Notes: generated by a model not told the origin, from the letters alone. A DNA stretch of 64,000 nucleotides from Blastobasis lacticolella (GCA_905147135.1 LR990042.1:11709545-11773544), one strand, 5' to 3'. Positions 36,525-47,185 are shown, counted from the stretch's first letter. Translations and numbers: made by a program.

Positions 36525-36660
36525 AATTCTCGAAATGATATGGAAAACCGCATGTAAATCCGTTGAGTGGTTTTTGAGTTTATCTCGGACAGACTGACAG
36601 ACAGACAAACAGACTGACACGGCGTGGGCCTTTGTTTTATAATATTTATGTAATGATTAT
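36525..36660 (+). mobile_element. LINE tail, cggcttcgcac family, 3' half
   Basis: 'catgtaaatccgttgagtgg', 'cagactgacag' and 'cacggcgtgggcctttgttt' match 3410-3490. Confidence 0.65.
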
Positions 36661-36664
36661 TAAG

Positions 36665-36770
36665 TAACACCCAATAAGTAACAATTTCTGACGGGCCAGG
36701 AATTGAACCCGGGACCGGTGTGAGCAGACTGGTATGTTGACCACAATGTTTAAGACAAGTCCAATAAAGG
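36665..36770 (-). mobile_element. tRNA-like SINE fragment
   Basis: On minus, 'gggttcaattcctgg' is a good B-box, preceded by 'gtggtcaacataccagtctg'. There is no clear A-box. The tail toward 36665 is A/T-rich. It could be a SINE head or a decayed tRNA pseudogene. Confidence 0.45.
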
Positions 36771-36849
36771 TTCGCTTTTGAGCTATATATATAGAGCCGC
36801 GCGTTCGCTTCATTGATAAAGTTCATTTTTGTATGCATTCGGTTGAAAA

Positions 36850-37012
36850 AAGCGTACAGCTAAGGAGTTGAACGCTTTACCTGCTAGTGGGTTCCCCGAA
36901 CAGTATGACCTGGATCCTGTCAAGGCCTGTTTCTAGACAGGCACGCTAAGCCTTCGGCCGCATCGTCGCTTCCCATCAGGTGAGGTGGTGGTCAAAAGCC
37001 TGCCTAGTAGAT
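36850..37012 (+). mobile_element. LINE tail (different subfamily)
   Basis: 'gcttcccatcaggtgaggtg' and 'gtggtcaaaagcctgcct' are a known style of lepidopteran LINE tail. The preceding '+' frame has 'EQYDLDPVKACF', like a LINE ORF2 end. Confidence 0.6.
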
Positions 37013-37109
37013 ACGCGCGGCTTCAGCAATAGTCACTATCAGACGGCGATATTCACAGCTATTGCTCCGCGTCACTATTGCGTTAGTCTATTGCGTCACT
37101 ATAACAAAA

Positions 37110-37490
37110 AAGGTCTAAAGAGCGTATTGTTTTAATATTCTCCACACTGTAACATTGATTGGCAGAATACGCTTTATTGGAGGCCAGCACGATTAAAAGC
37201 TTCTCGCTCATTGTTGGGTATTAAGATTTTTTTTATTGGATACGTAGCCTAAGCAAACAAGGCTATGGAGCTAAATCCCGGCGGTAAAATCGCGTACTGT
37301 ATTGTTCTCCCGCAATATTGATTGGCAGCACACAATTTTTAATTACTTACCCACCAGATCTTCCGAAGTCCGGCTGGCTCGGTTAAAAGTTTCTCCGTTG
37401 TTGGGCATTAAGAGTTTTTTATTACTGTTTACCAGGGTACAGGGCTACCGGGCGAAATCCCGGCGGTAAACAGACGGCTCTGCACAGTTT
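37110..37490 (+). repeat. Degenerate tandem repeat, unit about 180 bases, two units plus part of a third
   Basis: Paired landmarks recur at about 180-base spacing. 'cattgattggcag' (near 37153) pairs with 'tattgattggcag' (near 37317). 'gattaaaagcttctcgctca' (37190) pairs with 'ggttaaaagtttctccgttg' (37381). 'aaatcccggcggtaaa' occurs at 37274 and 37455. A third start, 'ctctgcacagtttccgtgtt', leads into the small ORF at 37532. The units are well diverged, so the array is old. No coding is seen within it. Confidence 0.65.
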
Positions 37491-37531
37491 CCGTGTTGCA
37501 AGTTCTTTCCTATCGGCATTCACGGCGAGTT

Positions 37532-37678
37532 ATGGCTGCGGAAATGAGCAACATCGGAGACGCGGAGCAACTTCCCGACGTTTTAATCGTTTTCGGCGTT
37601 ATGCTCTATGGGCTCTTTCTTGAAGTTGTGTATTACGCATATTATACATACAAAAGCAAGGAATTTGCGACTGATTAG
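37532..37678 (+). CDS. Candidate small membrane-protein ORF, 48 residues
   Basis: ATG at 37532 (context 'cgagttatgg') to a stop at 37676-37678. The N-terminus is acidic and polar (residues 1-16), followed by one hydrophobic segment at about residues 17-38 ('VLIVFGVMLYGLFLEVVYYA' onward), then a short Lys/Glu tail. That is the layout of a single-pass membrane microprotein. Third codon positions are more often G/C than in the flanks. The frame is open upstream through 37493. I recognise no family. It sits between a tandem repeat and a retroelement, so it could equally be a transposon-derived leftover. Confidence 0.25.
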   Translation: MAAEMSNIGDAEQLPDVLIVFGVMLYGLFLEVVYYAYYTYKSKEFATD

Positions 37679-37710
37679 TGAAGTAATTGGACACATACAT
37701 TCACGCAGAC

Positions 37711-37970
37711 GTGTGGTGTCCGGTAGAGTAGAATAGCACCAACCCCTGTCACTCGTGGGTGCCGTACAAGGCGACTAATGTTCTCGAGGCAAAATATCTA
37801 GTCTCCGTAGGCTGGAAAATGGGCAGCAGCGTTATATTTATAACATTGGACTTAGATCGTACAAGTTGGAGATCGCAGTCTCCAACCCGTCTACCCCACG
37901 TGGAAATTATGCCCATTCGTGTGAGAGGCCCTAAGTCCTGCAGTGGACTGTTGTAGGCTGTGATGATGAT
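37711..37970 (+). mobile_element. (TGA)n-ended retroelement copy, the only + strand one
   Basis: Starts 'gtgtggtgtccggtagagta', includes 'gtgggtgccgtacaaggcga', 'ggaaaatgggcagcagcg' and 'cctgcagt', and ends 'ggctgtgatgatgat'. It is the complement-oriented version of the copies at 19.0, 33.5, 47.2, 50.5 and 62.9 kb. Confidence 0.82.
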
Positions 37971-37984
37971 TCACGCACTCATCG

Positions 37985-38215
37985 CACAAGGGTAGACATA
38001 TGCTATCGATTGCCATAAGCAACGATCCTGATACCTACATCTCTTTTGCGTCTTTCACATTAATACGCCTAATAAATAACGCCGGTTATCGGATGTACGC
38101 GGATACTTGTGATTCAAATTAAACTATTGACTTAGCTACATGGGAAAAGCATTAACACTCAACCGACAAATTGTTTTAGGGGCCGATCAGCTTAATACTT
38201 TATTCGTATTCGGGG
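37985..38215. other. No gene seen
   Basis: Non-coding AT-rich DNA. Poly-A-signal-like motifs at its right edge belong to the candidate exon described next. Confidence 0.4.
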
Positions 38216-38239
38216 ATCAATTTTATTAACCTCATTCGG

Positions 38240-38432
38240 TTAGGGCTGGTCGGACAAGCCGCCTCTTGTCGGGTCTGTCAATTTGGGCACCAAACTTTTC
38301 CATTTAACTTTCCCAACTTCGTCGGCATTCTTCCTCAGCTGTACTGCCGGTTCGCCGTTAAATTTGCCCAATTGGACTCTTTCCCCCTTACCCGCGATAT
38401 CATTTTTCCCACTATCAACTGTCAATTCTGCG
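38240..38432 (-). CDS. Candidate 3'-terminal exon (unassigned)
   Basis: The minus frame is open for 83 codons (38488 to 38240). The part from about 38432 has charged, coding-like composition ('SGKNDIAGKGERVQLGKF', 'QLRKNADEVGKVKWKSLVPK'), ends 'SDQP' and stops at 38240. A possible acceptor 'cctcgcaatccgcag' ends at about 38433. Downstream on minus, AATAAA occurs at 38222-38227 and again at 38199-38204, as expected for a last exon with a short 3' UTR. No domain is recognised and the upstream exons are not visible. Chance is the main alternative. Confidence 0.25.
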
Positions 38433-38494
38433 GATTGCGAGGACGTGGGACTCCACGAGCGGAGTTGATGGAGATTTAATGGGCATTGTCATTC

Positions 38495-39470
38495 CGTCGA
38501 AATTAGAGTCGTAAATTCGAGGCATTTTATATTTTTCACGCCCCGTACGTTTGATGTTTATAGTTCATTTGCAACGTCTATTTCAATAGAATTTTATGCC
38601 TTAGTTCTCTGTTTGCACCGTAAAATAAAAGCGTAAAGGATTACAAGTAAAATTTATGTTCTTCAATTTAGATAGTTGGAGTACATCGTTTGTCTTGATT
38701 TGTTTTCAGAAATGAATCCTCATCATGGGGATCCTACTAACTTAGTTATACTGTTTTACGTATTTTATGGTCTAAAAGAACAAAATTACTTTATTATAGC
38801 AATTCTTCTTATTCTTTGTCCTCTTGTACGGGATCGATTATCTTCTGGTGCCTCTTGTGTCGATCACATGTATGCTCTGGTTCGAGGTTCAAGTTTTCAT
38901 GTCCTCTGGACAGTCGTTAAATAAGTGGTCAATACCAATGTAATTTTTCTGAACTGAAAAAAAGACTAACCTTCTTCAGTCTTACCTGCATAAGATTTAT
39001 TTTACATTAACCAACATGAAAGAAAATAAACACAGCTGCTTCTACCTCCAACTCGACCTAAAAGCTTGATCTATTGGTGGTACTAGACTCCAGCGTAGCA
39101 GAGTTAGTTGCTGATTTGTTTCCAGATGGCCCGTCCGTTGCAGACCTAGGTTTCGGTCTAGACTTAGTTGTAAAAATGTCGGACTATTTGCTGGACGTCG
39201 TATAATTTTGTTGCTCTGTAAATTCGTTTTATGGTAGTACATGCGCATTATATGCACATGCACGACTTCGTATTATTTTGTGTACTCCGTGACAAATGAG
39301 CATACGGCCTACCTGAGAGCAGTAACTAGCATCCGTAACCGTAATCCGTCAATCCCTCTGGGTGGTGCAAGATATAATTTGAATTTAACTCCGAGGTAGC
39401 ATTTAAATGCGAGGTAAATCATGTTAATCCAGCTTGGAACAAGTGGGCCTTATACGAGTACCTTTTCAAT
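38495..39470. other. No gene seen
   Basis: AT-rich non-coding DNA up to the duplication. A weak LINE-tail-like phrase 'ggcctacctgagagcagtaa' lies near 39306. Confidence 0.4.
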
Positions 39471-39813
39471 CCGCTTTTGATATTGTGACTAAAATTATGT
39501 ATTTAAAATTACTTGCGTATAAAGTCCACTTTTCGTGTGTAGAAATTCTCATTTTCTACCCAATTGTGCATGTAGGAATCCCATGACACCGAAACACAAA
39601 CCTTTGCAATAACAATAACTTTCAAGAGATGAACGTGTAAGTAACCTTAGCATTCCCTGCTGCGACTTTTCAAATGAAATATTAAAGACTTTGAATTTTA
39701 CATGTCCTCGGAACACTCAGTGGTGATGGTCTCTTGAATAATTCACAATTTCATGAGTGTAATTTCAGAAAAAGCAATGTTATTGTACCAAACTATTGCA
39801 CATGTTATTCTAA

Positions 39814-39946
39814 GGCCGAAATTACACTTGTAAGTTTTACTCACGTGACTTACGTTAGCAACTTATGATTTTGCAAATGTCTTTTATCGATGCGAATTTA
39901 TCGTAAGTTACTTATTTAAGTAAAACTTATATGTGTAATTTCGGCC
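39814..39946. mobile_element. 133-bp MITE, PIF/Harbinger-like, in duplication copy 1
   Basis: Imperfect terminal inverted repeats of about 30 bases start 'ggccgaaattacac' and are flanked on both sides by TAA (39811-39813 and 39947-39949). A 3-base TWA target duplication with GG-starting termini is the Harbinger signature. The interior is palindrome-rich, with 'tcacgtga' inside the left arm. No coding. Confidence 0.72.
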
Positions 39947-40321
39947 TAAGGCTATCCTGTGAGTCCTTAATAGAAATCACAGTTCTTGCGATTCTGATTT
40001 AAATAAACAAAATTAGTATATAATATAACAAATTGGGCCCTTTTCCGGAGATATAAGCGGTTATTATCCCGTTATAGTCCTGATAAAATTGTAGTTCCAG
40101 GATTATTGCAAAATCACATTTTCTTGGGTTGTACCTTAATATAAGTCTACCACTACCAAAATATTGCCTGAAGACAAGGTCGATTTTATTAGACCAACGC
40201 TTTTACAGTGGGACTAAAATGTCAGTGGGACGAGCATAGCTATTACCTAATAAAATGAAGTCTGAAGTCCACAATACGTGATTATGTCGCTAGCCCAGTT
40301 GTAGACTAAAATGTAACAAGT

Positions 40322-40549
40322 ATGATTGCGTCACTCGAGTACAATATACCAATGGAGTTTATGAAGCTCGCCTGTAGTGGCTGCTTCGTGAGAGTTTATG
40401 TCTTGGCATCGGTCTGGTCATTATGCGTTCCTTACTACAGAATCATTCCGATTTACATCCGATATCTGTGCCTCGGTCCATTTAAATTCCGGGCTCATCT
40501 GACTCTCGCAGGGCTAGCAATAAAATGCTGTGGAGTTCGCCGGGAATAG
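40322..40549 (+). CDS. 75-codon open frame in duplication copy 1, probably not a gene
   Basis: ATG to TAG, hydrophobic and Cys/Tyr-rich ('YRIIPIYIRYLCLGPFKF'). The copy at 43591-43818 differs at three bases in 228, and all three change the residue (Leu to Val, Ala to Val, Leu to Phe). There is no silent change, so nothing suggests purifying selection on a protein. I recognise no domain. Confidence 0.12.
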   Translation: MIASLEYNIPMEFMKLACSGCFVRVYVLASVWSLCVPYYRIIPIYIRYLCLGPFKFRAHLTLAGLAIKCCGVRRE

Positions 40550-40681
40550 ATTTATGGTGAACTATTGGTTCTGGTACATTTTAATTTAAATTGTGACTTA
40601 TTTTACTGACTCTTAAATGAACCAAGAAATTGTTATGAGTCTAATAAAGTATCTACTTTGTTTATTTTAGGTTTACCTATA

Positions 40682-40723
40682 GCAACACGGGCGGCGAACC
40701 GAATCGCCGGTGGCCCGTGTTGC
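40682..40723. repeat. Strong stem-loop in duplication copy 1
   Basis: Outer 10-base perfect stem 'gcaacacggg' / 'cccgtgttgc' plus an inner 6-base stem 'cggcga' / 'tcgccg' around the loop 'accgaa'. It is GC-rich in AT-rich surroundings. The second copy at 43941-43982 keeps both stems and changes only a loop base. Confidence 0.7.
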
Positions 40724-43084
40724 ATGGATTTTAGCAATATTTATAGGCGTGGTCAAAATAAAGTTTAGTATTTGCTTCAAACTAAACGCGCGTTCTATAA
40801 CCTCTATCGGGACTTACACGCGACGTACTTTTGCGAATTGTTAGTCTTAATGTTTAGGGTTCCACACACCGTGGTCACGAGCAGACTGCAGTAAAGAGGT
40901 GACAGCTGCAGTGATGTGCAGGTAAACTTACTATCCTCACATAGAATTATCAGTTTGTTGTTGATCCAGAATTTCACAGCACAAAACACTTACAATGTCC
41001 ACGGATACGCAGTCCTATCCTACTAATATTATCAATGCGAGAGTTTGTAGGGATCGGTGTGTATTTTCACGAAAAACTAAACGATTTTACAGAATTTCAC
41101 GAATGCACGGAACCCTGCACTATAATTAAATATCTCGAAATTCAAGATGATAACCGCTCGACCTCAGCAAACCGAATTTAACGCAGACGATGTCGCGTGC
41201 AAAAGCTATTGTTTAATAATTCTGAAATCCATATCTTTTATATCATCTGTAACCTATCAAACTGACATCGCGGCGGTCTGCCGCTGGCATTCGATCAAAG
41301 ATCTAAAACCGTTCTTTGTTGACATAAACGCCACTCACATCCCGCCTCATTGTTTCAGGTTATTTATGCTTTTGCTTGCAGCTGTATAACCACGGTCTTA
41401 GAGTGCGCGATTTATTATTTGTTAGTCTCGAGGGAATGGGCCCAATTTTCATTTATTTTTTCTTTAGGCCGCGGGTGCTCAATCTTCGGGAGCGACCACC
41501 TTCTTTTAAAAAAAAATTATGTCGGTAACGATCGTTTGGCGTAATTAATTCTGCTACTAATGCTCCGCCATTTGAAATGACCCTGGCTTTAATTTACATG
41601 TTTTGACTACTATTTTCGCGTCGTCTAGACCATTTTTAATCGATTCCTGACTTAGTAATGAATGACGCTCAGAGAATATCATTTACAAATATTAACATAA
41701 ATTCTCATGTGTCATAATTACCTCCATTATTGATAGTGTAGCCTAAATAAGTCTGAATAAAGCCAATTGCGAATGTATTAAATATTTAGTAAATGGTTTA
41801 CCATCATCAGCGGTTCTATAATATTTTTATTGCTTTTCGCATACGCAGATAATAGCTACAGTCTACAGTTACGGCCCACCCTAGGAAGCCCGTGGATGCA
41901 AGAGGCATTTTGAGTTGGTGTCTCTTTGTCCACCACTGGACGTAGCGCGCTAAGATAATTATGATACTGAAGACTGATGATATGAACTGTTTACAACGTA
42001 GGCAACGTTGTGAGCAGTTTTTCCCTTAATTGTATTGTTACAGACCCTACTAAAGCTCACCGACATTCGTTACAGACGAATTTAAAAATCGAATAACTCA
42101 ATTCACGCCTAAAACGAGAGAGTTCATGAATATTGCATTTGATGTCTATTGCATATTTTATATGTCCGATTCCAATATTTTATTGACAAAGCTTTTGCCC
42201 GCCATATTGTAAAAATCTCGAAACACTCCAATGGAGTTAATCTAATCCTGTCTATAGGTAGATGAATAAATAAAAAATGAAGTTGTGCACGGCGGGTATC
42301 GAATCCGCTTATGGAGGTAATACACGTGAACACGGATTAAAAAAGATACAAGGGTATTTGATTGATCCCCGGATTGAATGCCGTTCATTTTGCTGAGTTG
42401 CTTTTTACGTTCATGAAAGTTTTTCGGATACAAATTTGAAATTTGATTATAGGTATTAGGTGTATGAACTACTTTTTCACCGTGACGTCGGCTATCCTAC
42501 CAACATTTACTGTAGTGGACTGTGAAGCTGTCATATAAATGGTTATTAGGTGTTATTGTTATTTCGGACATAATATTCACTCTCTTTCTCTATCATAGAG
42601 TCAGGCTATCATAGAGTCTGCCATTGTACCATTTTGAGCATGAAGTTCCGTATTCCGTCCCGTATTCCGATCCGCTGCAGTGCGTAAGCGCTCTAAAGAA
42701 ATAAGTTTCATTCGCACACTATTTCAACGCCGTAATGACTTCTTCTTTTGATATTGTGACTAAAATTATGTATTTAAAATTACTTGCGTTTAAAGTCCAC
42801 TTTTCGTGTGTAGAAATTCTCATATTCTACCCAACTGTGCATGTAGGAATCCCATGACACCGAAACACAAACCTTTGCAATAACAATAACTTTCAAGAGA
42901 TGAACGTGTAAGTAACCTTAGCATTCCCTGCTGCGACTTTTCAAATGAAATATTAAAGACTTTGAATTTTACATGTCCTCGGAACACTCAGTGGTGATGG
43001 TCTCTTGAATAATTCACAATTTCATGAGTGTAATTTCAGAAAAAGCAATGTTATTGTACCAAACTATTGCACATGTTATTCTAA

Positions 43085-43217
43085 GGCCGAAATTACACTT
43101 GTAAGTTTTACTCACGTGACTTACGTTAGCAACTTATGATTTTGCAAATGTCATTTATCGATGCGAATTTATCGTAAGTTACTTATTTAAGTAAATCTTA
43201 TATGTGTAATTTCGGCC
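43085..43217. mobile_element. 133-bp MITE, PIF/Harbinger-like, in duplication copy 2
   Basis: Counterpart of 39814-39946, differing at two bases seen by eye. It has the same TAA flanks and was carried along by the duplication, not inserted independently. Confidence 0.72.
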
Positions 43218-43590
43218 TAAGGCTATCCTGTGAGTCCTTAATAGAAATCACAGTTCTTGCGATTCTGATTTTAATAAACAAAATAAGTATATAATATAAC
43301 CAATTGGGCCCTTTTCCGGAGATATAAGCGGTTATCATCCCATTATAGTCCTGATAAAATTGTAGTTCCAGGATTATTGCAAAACCACATTTTCTTGGGT
43401 TGTACCTTAACATAAGTCTACCACTACCAAAATATTGCCTGAAGACAAGGTCGATTTTATTAGACCAACGCTTTTACAGTGGGACTAAAATGTCAGTGGG
43501 ACGAGCATAGCTATTACCTAATAAAATGAAGTCTGCTCCACAATACGTGATTATGTCGCTAGCCCAGTTGTAGACTAAAATGTAACTAGT

Positions 43591-43818
43591 ATGATTGCGT
43601 CAGTCGAGTACAATATACCAATGGAGTTTATGAAGCTCGTCTGTAGTGGCTGCTTCGTGAGAGTTTATGTCTTGGCATCGGTCTGGTCATTATGCGTTCC
43701 TTACTACAGAATCATTCCGATTTACATCCGATATCTGTGCCTCGGTCCATTTAAATTCCGGGCTCATCTGACTTTCGCAGGGCTAGCAATAAAATGCTGT
43801 GGAGTTCGCCGGGAATAG
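43591..43818 (+). CDS. 75-codon open frame in duplication copy 2, probably not a gene
   Basis: Counterpart of 40322-40549. It remains open, but all three differences are amino-acid changes. Confidence 0.12.
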   Translation: MIASVEYNIPMEFMKLVCSGCFVRVYVLASVWSLCVPYYRIIPIYIRYLCLGPFKFRAHLTFAGLAIKCCGVRRE

Positions 43819-43940
43819 ATTTATGGTGAACTATTGGTTCTGGTACATTTTAATTTAAATTGTGACTTATTTTACTGACTCTTAAATGAACCAAGAAATT
43901 GTTATGAGTCTAATAAAGTATCGTTTATTTTAGGCTTACA

Positions 43941-43982
43941 GCAACACGGGCGGCGAACTGAATCGCCGGTGGCCCGTGTTGC
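43941..43982. repeat. Strong stem-loop in duplication copy 2
   Basis: Counterpart of 40682-40723. The stems are identical and the loop is changed to 'actgaa'. Confidence 0.7.
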
Positions 43983-45994
43983 ATGGATTTTAGCAATATT
44001 TATAGGCGTGGTCAAAATAAGGTTTAGTATTTGCTTCAAACTAAACTCGAGTTCTTTGCACATATTAATACATTTATCGGGACTTACACGCGACGTATCT
44101 TTGCAAATTGTTTGTTTCAATGTTTAGGGTTACACACACCGTGGTCACGAGCAGACTGCAGTAGAGAGGTGACAGCTGCAGTGATGTGCGGGTAGACTAA
44201 CTATCCTCACATAGAATTGTTGTTGATCCGGAACTTCACAGCACAAAACACTCACAATGTCTACGGAGACGCAGTCCCATGGCTATCCTACTAATATTAT
44301 CAATGCGAGAGTTTGTAGGGATCAGTGTGTGTTTTTCACGCAAAACTGAACGAATTACAGAATTTCACGAATGCACGGAACCCTGCACTATAATTAATTT
44401 ATCTCGAAATTCAAGATGATCACGGCTCGACCTTAGCAAACCGAATTTTACGCAGACGATGTCGCGTGCAAAAGCTATTGTTTAATAATTCTGAAATCCA
44501 TATCTTTTATATCATCTGTAACCTATCAAACTGACATCGCGGCGGTCTGCCGCTGGCATTCGATCAAAGATCTAAAACCGTTCTTTGTTGACATAAACGC
44601 CACTCACATCCCGCCTCATTGTTTCAGGTTATTTATGCTTTTGCTTGCAGCTGTATAACCACGGTCTTAGAGTGCGCGATTTATTATTTGTTAGTCTCGA
44701 GGGAATGGGCCCAATTTTCATTTATTTTTTCTTTAGGCCGCGGGTGCTCAATCTTCGGGAGCGACCACCTTCTTTTAAAAAAAAAATTATGTCGGTAACG
44801 ATCGTTTGGCGTAATTAATTCTGCTACTAATGCTCCGCCATTTGAAATGACCCTGGCTTTAATTTACATGTTTTGACTACTATTTTCGCGTCGTCTAGAC
44901 CATTTTTAATCGATTCTTGACTTAGTAATGAATGACGCTAAGAGAATATCATTTACAGATATTATCATAAATTCTCATGTGACAATTACCTCCATTATTG
45001 ATAGTGTAGCCTAAATAAGTCTGAATAAAGCCAATTGCGAATGTATTAAATATTTAGTAAATGGTTTACCATCATCAGCGGTTCTATAATATTTTTATTG
45101 CTTTTCGCATACGCAGATAATAGCTACAGTCTACAGTTACGGCCCACCCTAGGAAGCCCGTGGATGCAAGAGGCATTTTGAGTTGGTGTCTCTTTGTCCA
45201 CCACTGGACGTAGCGCGCTAAGATAATTATGATACTGAAGACTGATGATATGAACTGTTTACAACGTAGGCAACGTTGTGAGCAGTTTTTCCCTTAATTG
45301 TATTGTTACAGACCCTACTAAAGCTCACCAACATTCGTTACAGACGAATTTAAAAATCGAATAACTCAATTCACGCCTAAAACGAGAGAGTTCATGAATA
45401 TTGCATTTGATGTCTATTGCATATTTTATATGTCCGATTCCAATATTTTATTGACAAAGCTTTTGCCCGCCATATTGTAAAAATCTCGAAACACTCCAAT
45501 GGAGTTAATCTAATCCTGTCTATAGGTAGATGAATAAATAAAAAATGAAGTTGTGCATGGCGGGTATCGAATCCGCTTATGGAGGTAATACACGTGAACA
45601 CGGATTAAAAAAGATACAAGGGTATTTGATTGATCCCCGGATTGAATGCCGTTCATTTTGCTGAGTTGCTTTTTACGTTCATGAAAGTTTTTCGGATACA
45701 AATTAGAAATTTGATTATAGGTATTAGGTGTATGAACTACTTTTCACCGTGACGTCGGCTATCCTACCAACATTTACTGTAGTGGACTGTGAAGCTGTCA
45801 TATAAATGGTTATTAGGTGTTATTGTTATTTCGGACAGAATATTCACTCTCTTTCTCTATCATAGAGTCTGCCATTGTATCATTTTGAGCAAGAAGTTCC
45901 GTATTCCGTCCCGTATTCCGATCCGCTGCAGTGCGTAAGCGCTCTAAAGAAATAAGTTTCATTCGCACACTATTTCAACGCCGTAATGACTTCC

Positions 45995-47185
45995 GTCAAT
46001 TAGCTCACGGGACTCGAATTAGCGTGCGGTATATCATAGACAACCGCCGCCCCTCGGAGAGACATGGCGAATAAATCCAACGGTCGTCACGGAATAACTT
46101 CACTATTAAATAAAACACGCTCTAGTTTCCCAGTGTAATTATAGAGTGGGGAAAAATGCAAACATTTTCTCGTTTCTTCACACACATCGGAAGACAGAAT
46201 TAATCCGAACAGCTGTCGTTGGCTGCTCCGCTATAGATTTCGGCGGGATTAGAGAAACGACAAGATAGACCGCGATCGTATTTCTTCTTAAAATTTTAGG
46301 TACAGTTATACAAGGGATTGGCTGGCCATTGTCGTATGGATTATCATATAATTAGGTGATTAACTAATTCGTTGAATGACTATGCAACAAATAAACATAA
46401 TACTATTATTCTAAAATAATTCTCATTTATAAAGGTATTGAATACAAATCGATCTTTGGATTATTCAAAGTTGTTGTAAATTCGACACTTCTATAACACT
46501 TTGTACCGTATTAAAATATTTTGAAGTATTCTATTCAGAGCTATTTCTGCAAAAGACATTATAATAAATTAAAGTCGGGAAAATTAGGTAAACAAATAAA
46601 AATATCTAGTATCTTTCCAAAACTTTCCAGAAAGCAAAAAAGTGGAGCTTTTTTAATGAAATCGTAAAATCTGTATTTTTGTGTAGTCACATATCCTGGA
46701 ACGGACTAAATCCCATGCAATGTTTGAGTGGCTAAAGATTTTTAGACGCAATGATAAATGCTGGACAAACTGGTGTTGCCCAAATAGATTTAAGAGCACT
46801 GTTTCTTGTTTCGCATGATTTATGGATTGGATTTAGTTAATTTGAGACGAGCCCGAACTCGTCTTTCCAATTTTCGGATAGTCGTTGTTTTTAATTTGGC
46901 TTTGAATATACGAAAGTATTTTTTACATAAGTATCTTTATTTATTCATTTAATTTAAGTAATTTAACTAATAAAACCCCTCACGAATCGTTAAAACCTAA
47001 CCTGTATTGTACAATATTTCCGCGATCATGAGTTTTGATCGTAGTTTGGTACAGTCATTTGGTGAGTGAATGATTAATAACTGTACTTCAGAGCCTGCTT
47101 AGCTCATGTAAAAATCATGGACTTATGTTATATTGACATATCGCCACGTACATTCGAATCCCCTTTGCATGCATTTCGATGATGT
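45995..47185. other. No gene seen
   Basis: A GC-richer patch at 45990-46270 is followed by AT-rich DNA. No frame or repeat is recognised. Confidence 0.4.

Larger units (their letters stand above)
39474..42742 (+). repeat. Tandem segmental duplication, copy 1 (3.27 kb)
   Basis: Direct repeat of 42745-45993. Both copies begin 'cttttgatattgtgactaaa' and end 'caacgccgtaatgacttc'. Left flank ('tcaatccg') and right flank ('cgtcaattag') are unrelated. Copy 1 contains a MITE (39814-39946), a 75-codon frame (40322-40549), a hairpin (40682-40723), a LINE-tail-like phrase 'ctttgtccaccactggacgt' (about 41930) and a tRNA-like B-box on minus near 42295 ('gattcgatacc'). No gene is recognised. Confidence 0.95.
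42745..45993 (+). repeat. Tandem segmental duplication, copy 2
   Basis: See copy 1. The junction between copies is 'gacttc', 'tt', 'cttttgat', meaning two extra bases. Differences include small indels (for example a 16-base segment present at 42595-42612 but missing here). By eye the copies differ by about 1-2% over most of their length, clearly more around 40780-41180 / 44040-44450, and not at all over the 465 bases from 41182. Confidence 0.95.

Noticed and set aside
36473..36838. 121-codon open frame on minus
   Set aside because: Crosses a LINE tail and a SINE fragment, so the frame is a by-product of two non-coding repeats.
40322..43818. Duplicated 75-codon gene pair
   Set aside because: The only three differences between copies all change the residue, which gives no sign of protein constraint. 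No domain is visible.
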